A stretch of 64,000 bases of DNA from NCBI RefSeq assembly GCF_002355415.1, contig NZ_AP014936.1, forward strand, positions 3,253,126-3,317,125, written 5' to 3'. This DNA comes from Sulfurifustis variabilis. GTDB taxonomy: Bacteria > Pseudomonadota > Gammaproteobacteria > Acidiferrobacterales > Sulfurifustaceae. Of the stretch, positions 17,024 to 24,675 are shown piece after piece; position 1 is the stretch's first letter, and each line of letters starts with the position of its first letter. The translations under genes and the position numbers were made by a program. The notes beneath the pieces are model-generated. The model was not told the origin of the DNA, did no database searches, and worked only from the letters and a program-made list of their open reading frames with translations.

Positions 17024-18413
17024 GGGCTTCTCCCGGGACTTGGCGCAGTTCGAGCGACATGCCGCACTGGGGACAGCGGCCGGGTTCGTGGCTTGCGACC
17101 TCGGGGTGCATCGGGCAGGTGCACGCGAGCGCCCCGGCCGGGAGCGCCTCGGGTTCGAGGCCAAGCCCGCACCTCGGGCAGTTTCCGGGCGTGGCCTGGG
17201 CGACCTCGGGGTGCATGGGGCAGATATGTACCAGTCGGCCCTCCGGCAGCCCTGCTGCTTCGCTCCCGTGCGCGTGTGCCGCGGCGGGCGCGGGCTCGTG
17301 CGCCGCCGCCTTCTTCGCCGCCGCCTTCTTCTCGCGCTCCACCGCTTTCTTCAACGACGACGGCGGCTCGAGGCCGTGCTCACGGTACCAGCCGATGGGA
17401 TCGGCCTCGAGCGCCGCGACCATCCTGGGCAGCGTCTGGCGCAGCGAGCGGCGCGGCGCCCAGCCGAGCAGCGTGCGGGCGCGCGCGATGTCGAGCGCGT
17501 AGTGGTCGTTGGCCCGGTCGATCATCCACGGCTTGATGAACTGCTCCTTGCCGGGGAGGAGATCCTGGGCCCAGGCGCCGAGCTTCGCGATGAGCCCCGG
17601 GACGCTCTGCGTCTCCGTGGACTTCTTGTGCAGCAGGCGCATGAAGGTGTGCTGGAGCTCGTCGTAGCTCAGCGTCTCGGGCTCGCCGATCAGGATCGCC
17701 GTCTCGGGCGGGAGCTGCGCGCGCCGCTCGATCGCCTGCTCGATCGCGTCGACCACGTCGTCGAGGTGCACGAAGGCCTGGCCGTGGGAGGTCTCGCCGG
17801 AATAGAGACGGCCGGCGAGCTGGCCCTCGTAGATGCGCTGGATCTGGTGCGCGAGCGGCGGCGAGTGGCAGACGTCGTCGTAGACGCCGGCAAGACGCAG
17901 GATCACGGCGGGAATGCCATCGCGCTCCTCCCGGATGAGCGCCTCGGTGCGCACCTTCGATTCCGGGTAGGCCCAGGTCGGCCCGATCGGCCAGTCCTCG
18001 TTGATGAACTCCCCCGGCTCGCCGGGCTTGTGCACGAGCATGGTGCTCGAGAAGATGAACTGCTCGACCTCGAAACCCTCGCGCAGGCCACGCAGCAGGC
18101 GGCGCGTGCCCTCCACGGTGATCTGGTCGTACTTCGCGCTCGGCTTGCCGAGAAAGTCATAGTAGGCGGCGAGGTGGACCACCGATGCGATGCGCGTGCC
18201 GTGGTGCTCCCGCAGGACGTGCAGCGCCTCGCGGACCGCGTCGTCCGACGAGATATCAACGGGAATGCGCTCGCAGCCGGGCGGCGGCGGGGTCGGCGCC
18301 TGGCGATCGAAGCCCACCACATTGCTGTAGCGCCCGGTCAGCCGCTGCACCACTGCGGCTCCGATGCGCCCGTTGGAGCCCGTGACCAGGAGGATACTCC
18401 TTTCCGCGTTCAT
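17016..18413 (-). CDS. NAD-dependent epimerase with two C-terminal metal-binding modules
   Basis: 465 residues. Residues 1-310 are an extended short-chain dehydrogenase: LLVTGSNGRIGAAV nucleotide loop, YPESK active-site Tyr/Lys, and conserved VHLAAYYDF. A Lys/Ala/His-rich linker leads to two tandem CPMHPEV modules ending CPRCGL and CPQCGM. Start ATG 18413 has GGAG upstream. Sugar-nucleotide or sterol-like substrates are possible; none is visible. The fusion to metal-binding tails is unusual, and the next gene begins with a third copy of the module. Confidence 0.82.
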   Translation of the reverse strand: MNAERSILLVTGSNGRIGAAVVQRLTGRYSNVVGFDRQAPTPPPPGCERIPVDISSDDAVREALHVLREHHGTRIASVVHLAAYYDFLGKPSAKYDQITVEGTRRLLRGLREGFEVEQFIFSSTMLVHKPGEPGEFINEDWPIGPTWAYPESKVRTEALIREERDGIPAVILRLAGVYDDVCHSPPLAHQIQRIYEGQLAGRLYSGETSHGQAFVHLDDVVDAIEQAIERRAQLPPETAILIGEPETLSYDELQHTFMRLLHKKSTETQSVPGLIAKLGAWAQDLLPGKEQFIKPWMIDRANDHYALDIARARTLLGWAPRRSLRQTLPRMVAALEADPIGWYREHGLEPPSSLKKAVEREKKAAAKKAAAHEPAPAAAHAHGSEAAGLPEGRLVHICPMHPEVAQATPGNCPRCGLGLEPEALPAGALACTCPMHPEVASHEPGRCPQCGMSLELRQVPGEAHV

Positions 18414-18486
18414 GGCTGTCACTCCATGTCAGGATTGCGAAGATCGCACTGTCTCTTGAAATGCCTCGCGACGTTGCCGCTATGGC

Positions 18487-19803
18487 TTACCTGGGTATCC
18501 CCATGCCACCGCCGGTCAGGTTCGCCTTGCGCAGCAGGCTCTCGTACTGCCGCGACATCAGGTGCGCCTGCACCTGCGCCATGAAATCCATGCTCACGAC
18601 CACCACGATCAGGAGCGAGGTGCCGCCGAAGTAGAACGGCACGTTCCAGCGCACGATCAGGAATTCCGGCAGCAGGGATACCGTCGCCAGGTAGATGGCG
18701 CCGGCGAGCGTGAGGCGCGTCATGACGCCGTCGATATAGGCCGTCGTCTGCTCGCCGGGGCGGATCCCGGGGATAAACGCGCCCGATTTCTTCAGGTTGT
18801 CCGCCGTCTCCTTCGGGTTGAAGACGAGCGCCGTATAGAAGAACGCGAAGAAGACGATGGCTGCCGCGTACAGCGCCACGTAGATCGGCTGCCCGGGTGA
18901 GAGCGTGGTCGCCAGGTCGCGCAGCCAGCCCATCCCCTCCGCCTGGCCGAACCAGCTCGCCACCGTCGCCGGCATCAGGATGATGCTCGAGGCGAAAATC
19001 GGCGGGATCACCCCGGCCATGTTGATCTTGAGCGGAAGATGGCTGCTCGTGCCAGCGAGCGTGCGGCGGCCCCGGTGCTGCTTGGCGTAGTTGACCGTGA
19101 TCCGCCGTTGCCCGCGCTCCACCAATACCACAAACCAGGTGACCCCGAGCGCGATCGTGAAGAGCAGCAACGCGAACAGCGGCTGGAACGTGCCGCGCCC
19201 GACCAGCTCGAGAGTCTGGCCGATCGCGCTCGGCAGCCCCGCCACGATGCCGGCGAAGATGATCATCGAGATGCCGTTGCCGATGCCCCGCTCGGTGACC
19301 TGCTCGCCGAGCCACATCAGAAACATCGTGCCGGTGACGAGGGTGATCACCGTCATCAGCTTGAACCCGATGCCCGGCGCCACGACCACGGGCAGCCCGC
19401 CCGCCTGCTGGCTTTCCAGCGCGATCGCGATGCCGAACGCCTGGACCGTGGCGAGGATCACCGTCCCGTAGCGCGTGTACTGCGTGATCTTGCGCCGCCC
19501 CGCCTCGCCCTCCTTACGCAACTGCTCGAGCGCCGGAATGGCCGACGACATGAGCTGCATGATGATCGAGGCCGAGATGTACGGCATGATCCCGAGCGCG
19601 GAGACGGAAAAGCGCTCGAGGGCGCCGCCCGAGAACATGTTGAAGAGCCCGACGATCGAGCTCTGCGTGCCCTCGAAGAGGTCCGCCAGCGCGACCGGGT
19701 TGATTCCGGGCACCGGGATGTAGGTGCCGATCCGGTAGACGACGAGCGCCCCGAGGAGGAAGAGGATTCGCTGCTTGAGGTCAGTGAATTGGCTGGACAT
19801 CAT
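18487..19803 (-). CDS. secY: SecY-type protein translocase subunit, outside the ribosomal operon
   Basis: 438 residues, ten predicted membrane helices, the normal SecY length. Motifs include IPVPGINP, the signature [56 protein letters not shown] and [16 protein letters not shown]. It forms the channel for Sec-dependent secretion. No ribosomal protein, SecE or SecA gene is nearby: it heads an operon with an epimerase, a VKOR protein and glgX. It is most likely a second, specialised copy (inference), since the housekeeping secY normally sits in the spc operon. Confidence 0.93.
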   Translation of the reverse strand: MMSSQFTDLKQRILFLLGALVVYRIGTYIPVPGINPVALADLFEGTQSSIVGLFNMFSGGALERFSVSALGIMPYISASIIMQLMSSAIPALEQLRKEGEAGRRKITQYTRYGTVILATVQAFGIAIALESQQAGGLPVVVAPGIGFKLMTVITLVTGTMFLMWLGEQVTERGIGNGISMIIFAGIVAGLPSAIGQTLELVGRGTFQPLFALLLFTIALGVTWFVVLVERGQRRITVNYAKQHRGRRTLAGTSSHLPLKINMAGVIPPIFASSIILMPATVASWFGQAEGMGWLRDLATTLSPGQPIYVALYAAAIVFFAFFYTALVFNPKETADNLKKSGAFIPGIRPGEQTTAYIDGVMTRLTLAGAIYLATVSLLPEFLIVRWNVPFYFGGTSLLIVVVVSMDFMAQVQAHLMSRQYESLLRKANLTGGGMGIPR

Positions 19804-19881
19804 GACCTCCGCTCATCCTCCACGTCCTCGCGAGGGGGCATTCATCATCCCCGGGGTACGACAACTCCCGCCCCGGGGAAG

Positions 19882-20115
19882 CGGCTGCACACGGCTCCAC
19901 GCGCCGTTTTCGATGAAGCAGTTATCAACGCGCGCGGTGCAGCCGTTCAGGCGCTGGTCAATGCCGATCGGCAACCCGCAATGCCGCCGGGTGGCGGCCG
20001 GCTGCTCGAGAGCGCGCGCCCGGGAAAACTCGACCACGAGCAGACCCGTAACAGGCGCATTCGCCGCAGCGGCGAGCGTCGCGAGGACGAGAGATTCGGC
20101 TCGGTTCAGGCTAAT
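19882..20115 (-). pseudogene. Decayed copy of the neighbouring Tat-type ferredoxin gene
   Basis: The minus strand from 20115 reads ISLNRAESLVLATLAAAAN then PVTGLLVVEFSRARALEQP and on to DNCFIENGAWSRVQP. This lines up along 78 codons with the start of the intact ferredoxin at 20293-21018 (SLNRREFLSLTALAAAA, LLVVELARARPPEEP, EACFIENGVW). The start codon is ATT instead of GTG, the Tat arginine pair is lost, and two of the four Cys of the first cluster became Arg. The rest of the gene is deleted. It keeps the same promoter upstream. Confidence 0.82.
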
Positions 20116-20192
20116 GGTGTCGGCACCTCGTCAGCCACGGGTCGAACGGCATCGGAACAGCGTCGAAGCACGGGCGAGCATCCTCTCGCCCG

Positions 20193-20223
20193 CTTCTACA
20201 CCTGTGCGCAGCGCTCATGTCAA
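20193..20223 (-). promoter_or_regulatory. MerR-type promoter-operator, site B
   Basis: Minus strand: TTGACA (20223-20218), 19-bp spacer, TAGAAG (20198-20193). Dyad 20200-20220 with halves ACATGAGCGC and ACCTGTGCGC. It lies upstream of the decayed ferredoxin copy, with no terminator visible before secY, so it probably now drives the secY-epimerase-VKOR-glgX operon through a roughly 390-base leader. Confidence 0.7.
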
Positions 20224-20292
20224 CCCTTCCGCGCGCAGGGCGAGATCAAGATGTGACGCCTTGCCTTGCCGTTTCGGCTGTCCGCACGTCGA

Positions 20293-21018
20293 TCAGAGCC
20301 CCTGGTAGCGCACGCCGGTGTTCAGGTTGAGATCCGGCCGCAGCTGGGTGGACGTCCGTGCCGAAAGACGCCGGTGGATCTCGCTGTTCGGGTCTTTCAG
20401 GTCCCCGAAGAGAATGGCCTGGTTGCCCTGTTTCCGGCACGCCTCGGCGCAGGCGGGGATGCGGTCGGCGTCGACCCGGTGCACGCACAGCGTGCACGAC
20501 TCGACCGTGCCTTTGCCGCGCGGGGCGTACGGCTTCTGGTCGTGCACGTCCTCGTGGATGAACGAGCGCGCCTTGTACGGACAGGCCATCATGCAGTAAC
20601 GGCAGCCGATGCAGATGTGCTTGTCCACGAGCACGATGCCGTCGGCGCGCCGGAAGGAAGCGCCGGTGGGGCAGACGTCGACGCAGGGCGGCTTCTGGCA
20701 GTGCTGGCACATGACCGGGAACGACTGCGTGACGCCGGTCTGCTTGTCCCGGATCGTGACTTTGCGGATCCACTGGGCATCGGTCGCGGGCCGCCCGTGG
20801 CCCCAGACGCCGTTCTCGATGAAGCAGGCCTCGACGCAGGCGGTGCAGCCCTCGACGCACTGATCGACGTCGATCAGGAGCCCCCAGCGCTGGCGGCTCG
20901 AGGCCGGCTCTTCCGGCGGACGCGCCCGGGCGAGCTCGACGACGAGCAGGCCGGGAACGGGCGCCGCCGCGGCGGCGAGCGCCGTGAGGCTCAGGAATTC
21001 GCGTCGGTTGAGGCTCAC
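20293..21018 (-). CDS. Tat-exported 4Fe-4S ferredoxin, DsrO/NrfC-like
   Basis: 241 residues. The N-terminus NRREFLSLTALAAAAA looks like a twin-arginine signal. Four cysteine clusters follow: CVEGCTACVEAC, CQHCQKPPCVDVC, CIGCRYCMMAC and CTLCVHRVDADRIPACAEAC, the four-cluster pattern of periplasmic electron-transfer subunits (DmsB/NrfC/DsrO type). Start GTG 21018. No catalytic or membrane-anchor partner lies beside it. It has its own copy of the shared operator (site C). A truncated decayed duplicate lies directly downstream. Confidence 0.9.
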   Translation of the reverse strand: MSLNRREFLSLTALAAAAAPVPGLLVVELARARPPEEPASSRQRWGLLIDVDQCVEGCTACVEACFIENGVWGHGRPATDAQWIRKVTIRDKQTGVTQSFPVMCQHCQKPPCVDVCPTGASFRRADGIVLVDKHICIGCRYCMMACPYKARSFIHEDVHDQKPYAPRGKGTVESCTLCVHRVDADRIPACAEACRKQGNQAILFGDLKDPNSEIHRRLSARTSTQLRPDLNLNTGVRYQGL

Positions 21019-21076
21019 GGTGTCTGCTCCTCCTCAGCGCGCGGATCCGACCGGGAAACGATCGGCCGCTCGCGTG

Positions 21077-21107
21077 CTTCTACACCTGTGCGCAGCACCC
21101 AGGTCAA
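21077..21107 (-). promoter_or_regulatory. MerR-type promoter-operator, site C
   Basis: Minus strand: TTGACC (21107-21102), 19-bp spacer, TAGAAG (21082-21077). Dyad 21084-21104 with halves ACCTGGGTGC and ACCTGTGCGC. It lies about 60 bp before the GTG of the ferredoxin gene. Matches site B over the core, as expected if the two promoters arose by duplication together with the ferredoxin gene. Confidence 0.72.
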
Positions 21108-21194
21108 CCATCCCGCCAGTCGGGGCAAGAGCGAGGCGGGCGGTCGCCGGCGTTCGTCGTCGTGGCTGGCCGAAAGCTGACCGGTTCCGGTCGC

Positions 21195-22529
21195 TCATCG
21201 GGCCGCATACAGATCCCGGCGGGTCAAGGGCACCGGAATCGGATCCTTCGTCCGCGGCGCGGCGAGCACTTGATACACACCTACGTCGCCCTCCTCGAAG
21301 GCGAGCGCGCAGGCAGTCATGTACAGGCGCCAGACCCGGTAGGTCGGCTCCGGCACGTGGCGCAATGCCTCGTCGCGCCGCCGCTCGAGCCGCTGCACCC
21401 AGTGGCGCAAAGTCAGGGCGTAATGCGGTCGCAACGCCTCCACATCGAAGATCTCGAAACCGGATCGCTCCATGGCGCGCTGCACGTTACTCGCCGTGTC
21501 GAGCTCGCCGTCCGGGAAGACGTAGCGGTTGATGAACTCGGTCCCGACGCTCCTGCGCCAGCCCTCGGTCGCGCTGGTGATGCCGTGGTTTAGGAACAGC
21601 CCGCCCGGCGCGAGCAGGCGCCGCACCGTCGCGAAGTACGCCGGGAGCTGCTCGAGGCCGACGTGCTCGAACATGCCGACGCTCGCGATCTTGTCGTAGG
21701 TCCCCTCGATATCGCGATAGTCCGCGAGCGCCACGGTCACGCGGTCGTGCAACCCTTCCTCGGCGATCCGGTGCCGGCAGTGCTCGTACTGTTGCCCGCT
21801 CAGCGTCACGCCGTGCGCCCGCACGCCGTGATGGCACGCCGCCCAGCGGATCAGCGCGCCCCAGCCGCAGCCGATGTCGAGCAGCCGTTCGCCGGGCTTG
21901 AGCCGGAGCTTGCGGCAGATGTGCTCGAGCTTGTTCCGCTGGGCCCGGTCGAGGCCGTCGCTCGCGTTCTCGAAGTAGGCGCAGGAGTAAACCATCTGCT
22001 CGTCCAGCCACAGGCGGTAGAACTCGTTCGACACGTCGTAGTGAAAGGCGATGGCCTCGCGGTCGCGCGCCTTCGAATGGGCACGCGCCGACCGAAGGCG
22101 GTGCGACGTGGGCCATCCAGGCGTGGCCACGGCGGCCGCTGCGCCGTCCGTCTTCGGCAGGCGCAGCGCCCCGAGCAGAAACCCGGCCTTCTCCCGCGCC
22201 GAGAGGTGCAGCGCGCCGAGATGCTCCTTGAGACGCAGGGCGGCACAGAGATCGCCTTCGACGTCCACCCGCCCGAGAAAATAGGCCTCGGCCAGGCGCA
22301 GCGGATCGCGCGAGAGGATCGACTCGCGAAAGGCACGGGGTGTGCGAAAGACGAGGGTGCATTCCGGCGCGCCACGGCCGAAGGCCACGGTGCGACCGTC
22401 CCACAAGCGGACCGCCAGGTCGTCGGGATAGTCACGGAACACCCGCCGCAAGGCGCCTTCCGCCCATTTCGCCCCGGCATCGGCGGACAACGACAAGGTA
22501 ATGTCTTCGTTCTGCCTCATAGTCGGCAT
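21195..22529 (-). CDS. cfa: Cyclopropane-fatty-acyl-phospholipid synthase
   Basis: 444 residues. It transfers a methylene group from S-adenosylmethionine onto unsaturated acyl chains of membrane lipids. The C-terminal methyltransferase shows FHYDVSNEFYRLWLDEQMVYSCAYF, the SAM loop LLDIGCGWGALIRWA, and SVGMFEHVG, all typical of Cfa. An N-terminal domain of about 100 residues matches the family's lipid-binding part. Modification of this kind protects membranes under stress, in line with the neighbouring cardiolipin synthase and secY. Confidence 0.92.
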   Translation of the reverse strand: MPTMRQNEDITLSLSADAGAKWAEGALRRVFRDYPDDLAVRLWDGRTVAFGRGAPECTLVFRTPRAFRESILSRDPLRLAEAYFLGRVDVEGDLCAALRLKEHLGALHLSAREKAGFLLGALRLPKTDGAAAAVATPGWPTSHRLRSARAHSKARDREAIAFHYDVSNEFYRLWLDEQMVYSCAYFENASDGLDRAQRNKLEHICRKLRLKPGERLLDIGCGWGALIRWAACHHGVRAHGVTLSGQQYEHCRHRIAEEGLHDRVTVALADYRDIEGTYDKIASVGMFEHVGLEQLPAYFATVRRLLAPGGLFLNHGITSATEGWRRSVGTEFINRYVFPDGELDTASNVQRAMERSGFEIFDVEALRPHYALTLRHWVQRLERRRDEALRHVPEPTYRVWRLYMTACALAFEEGDVGVYQVLAAPRTKDPIPVPLTRRDLYAAR

Positions 22530-22583
22530 CTTTGGAACATTTGCACGCGGACCACCGGTCCACGCTCGCCCTTTCGTCCTCCC

Positions 22584-22973
22584 CTACGGCGCCCCTCGGC
22601 GCGGCGGGTTGCGGCGCATCCAGTCCATCTCGCGCCGCATGTCGAGCATCCGCGCCTGCGTCTCGACGTCCGCGAGCGCGGCCTCGTTCGCGAGCCCCGA
22701 CATCTGCGTCATGAGATCGGCCATCCGCCGCATGCGCTCCGCGATGCGGCCGCGCTCGGCGGCGCTCAATTGCCCCTCCGCCGTGGCCTCCGCCATTACC
22801 CGCATCTGCTCGGCCATGTCGCGCATCAGGCCGGACAGCGGCTGCAAGCCCGCGGCGGCGCCGGGCTTCGCCGCCGGCCTGGCGTCGTCCGTCCACGCGG
22901 GCCCCGGCAGCGTCAGCGCGAGACCGAGCAGCAGCAACGCGGCGAGCTTAGGGCCCCTAACAAAATGAGTCAT
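22584..22973 (-). CDS. Exported Met-containing helical protein (Met-rich family member)
   Basis: 129 residues: signal peptide (KLAALLLLGLALTLPGPAWT), then a helical domain with 13 Met, many spaced three or four apart (LMRDMAEQMRVMAEA, AERMRRMADLMTQMSG). The core aligns by eye with the Met-rich proteins at 56017-56451 and, more loosely, 37682-38128. Met-rich helices can bind Cu(I) in the periplasm (inference). The ATG lies inside the end of a repeat element and lacks a clear ribosome site, so the start is uncertain. Confidence 0.65.
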   Translation of the reverse strand: MTHFVRGPKLAALLLLGLALTLPGPAWTDDARPAAKPGAAAGLQPLSGLMRDMAEQMRVMAEATAEGQLSAAERGRIAERMRRMADLMTQMSGLANEAALADVETQARMLDMRREMDWMRRNPPRRGAP

Positions 22974-23053
22974 TCCCGCGCAAGCGGGAATCCATAGGGC
23001 GTTAGATGAGGCTCGAAAGGCCGCATAGGTTCCCGCTTTCGCGGGAACGACAC
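22969..23053. repeat. Small repeat element with two ATTCCCGC-type hairpins
   Basis: Two inverted repeats face each other about 45 bases apart: ATTCCCGC-GCAA-GCGGGAAT (22972-22991) and GTTCCCGC-TTTC-GCGGGAAC. The outer ends read GTCATTCCCGC and GCGGGAACGAC, so the whole unit is itself an imperfect inverted repeat. This resembles the dRS3-like ATTCCC(N8)GGGAAT elements dispersed in many proteobacteria. It lies at the start of the Met-rich gene, and may supply or disturb its start. Confidence 0.7.
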
Positions 23054-23095
23054 CGACATGTGAAACCCACCGTTGCTTCATCTTCCGCCTCGTCA

Positions 23096-23848
23096 CTATG
23101 GCAACAATCGGAAGGTGACGGTATACGGCTTCTTGGATACCTGATCGATCAGTTGCAGGCGCAGGCTCTTCGCCGTGGCCGCCTCCGCCGGGAAAAAGAT
23201 GAACCCGTAGGCGAGATCGCCGGGCTTGATCGGCCGGTTGCGCAGGGACTTGTCGTTGAAGTCGTCCATCACCGCGCGCCGGGCCTCGTCCGACTTGGCC
23301 GCGCCCGCGCCGCCGCCCACGACGCCCCCGCCCGCGGCGCCCGCGGCCGCGCCCTTGGCCGCGGTCCGGCCGACGTCCTCGCCGCTCACCACCCCGACCG
23401 CGGCGCCGACCAGGGCGCCCGCGACGCCGCCGAGAAAGGCGCCGTAGGCGCCTTCCCGAAATATCTGCTTCGTCTGCGCGTATTGCGTCACGCGCTCGTA
23501 AGCGAAGCGGTCGTTGAGCACGGGCCAGAGCTTGCCCTCCTCGTTCTCGAGAAAGGTCTGCGCGGGATTGATCGCGAGCGCGCTCTCGCCGCGGTGGTCG
23601 AACACGACCTGCACCGGCAGCAGCCCGGCGTCGATCACGTCGAAACCGAACGCCTGCGCGGCCGTCTTCGGATCGGCGTAGGCCATGGCGCCGATCGTCG
23701 CACCCGCGACCTCTGTCGCGTTCGGGTAGCGCTCCGGCAGTTCGAAACCGACCGGCGTGACCTGGTAGGCGGTGCCGCACGCCGCCAGGGCGCCGCCGGC
23801 GACCGCGATGAGGAAAATGCGGGCAGTGGCCCGCGCAAGTGGGCTCAT
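23096..23848 (-). CDS. Glycine-zipper lipoprotein
   Basis: 250 residues. The signal sequence ends in a lipobox (LAAC at about residues 21-24). A conserved globular part is followed by a glycine zipper hairpin (AYGAFLGGVAGALVGAAVGVVSGEDVG then AAKGAAAGAAGGGVVGGGAGAA), which often inserts in membranes. The C-terminal part ends with a beta-rich stretch (AYGFIFFPAEA). Its ATG overlaps the upstream stop by 4 bp (ATGA), so it belongs to the oxidoreductase operon. Function unknown. Confidence 0.8.
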   Translation of the reverse strand: MSPLARATARIFLIAVAGGALAACGTAYQVTPVGFELPERYPNATEVAGATIGAMAYADPKTAAQAFGFDVIDAGLLPVQVVFDHRGESALAINPAQTFLENEEGKLWPVLNDRFAYERVTQYAQTKQIFREGAYGAFLGGVAGALVGAAVGVVSGEDVGRTAAKGAAAGAAGGGVVGGGAGAAKSDEARRAVMDDFNDKSLRNRPIKPGDLAYGFIFFPAEAATAKSLRLQLIDQVSKKPYTVTFRLLP

Positions 23849-24675
23849 GATCGTGAATCCTCGTGTGCTGAGTCGGGAGAAACCGTCGATTCACCCTCCT
23901 CGTTCACGCGCCCGGACTGCCGCGCGAGCACGAGCGCGGCCCAAAGCTCCCAAGCCAGGAAACTGCCCAGGGCCAGCCGCTCCGCCGCCCCGGGAATGGC
24001 GTTCGCGTAGACCGCGAGAAAAAAGCCGATCAGACCGAGCGCGGCGACAGCCGACAACGCGAAGGAGCTGCCAGCGCGTGCCCGCCAGGCGCGCTGCCGG
24101 GCGAATGCGATCGAGAATAAGACGAGCGCGACGAGCTCGATCGGAAAGGCGGCGATGACGATCGCGCGGTGAACGAGCCCCGCGAGGGACGGCAGGCTTC
24201 CGGTGGGATCGACAGGAACGAGCGCTGCCGCCACGATGCCGGCCGCGGCGAGACCGAAGAATACGACCGCGCCTTCGCGCAGCGCGCCCGGTTCGAGGGA
24301 GCGGTAGAGCCCGAGCGTCAGGGCGAGGTTGCCCAGGCCGTGGAGCATCGTACCGGAGACGAACATCCAGCCGAGCGAACCGTTCGCGAAGTCGCTGACG
24401 TAATGCCGCGTCCAGTCGACCTCGGCGCGCGCGACGTGCAGCACGAGGAGCGCGACCGTGAAGAGCGAGGCGCCGAGCAGCCCCGCGAGACCGAGGAGCC
24501 GCACCTGCCGCACGGCCGCGCGCCCCGCCCCACCGTTCGACGCGGCGGGGTCCGGTGGACGGAAGATGACACGCAGTGGTACGGGCCTCGTCTCGCTGTC
24601 CTCGTCCAGCCCGAGACGAGCGAGCGCTCCACCGCGCGCCCCGCCTCCGCCATCGTTCGGTACGCGCGCCCTCAC
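23845..24675 (-). CDS. DUF998-type membrane protein
   Basis: 276 residues. After a polar N-terminus of about 55 residues there are six predicted membrane helices (LLGLAGLLGASLFTVALLVL, and others), with the DUF998-typical motif HYVSDFANGSLGWMF and a V-P-V-D-P-T-G loop. Start is GTG 24675, overlapping the upstream stop as GTGA. Family function is unknown. Translational coupling ties it to the 2-oxoacid oxidoreductase genes. Confidence 0.75.
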   Translation of the reverse strand: MRARVPNDGGGGARGGALARLGLDEDSETRPVPLRVIFRPPDPAASNGGAGRAAVRQVRLLGLAGLLGASLFTVALLVLHVARAEVDWTRHYVSDFANGSLGWMFVSGTMLHGLGNLALTLGLYRSLEPGALREGAVVFFGLAAAGIVAAALVPVDPTGSLPSLAGLVHRAIVIAAFPIELVALVLFSIAFARQRAWRARAGSSFALSAVAALGLIGFFLAVYANAIPGAAERLALGSFLAWELWAALVLARQSGRVNEEGESTVSPDSAHEDSRS

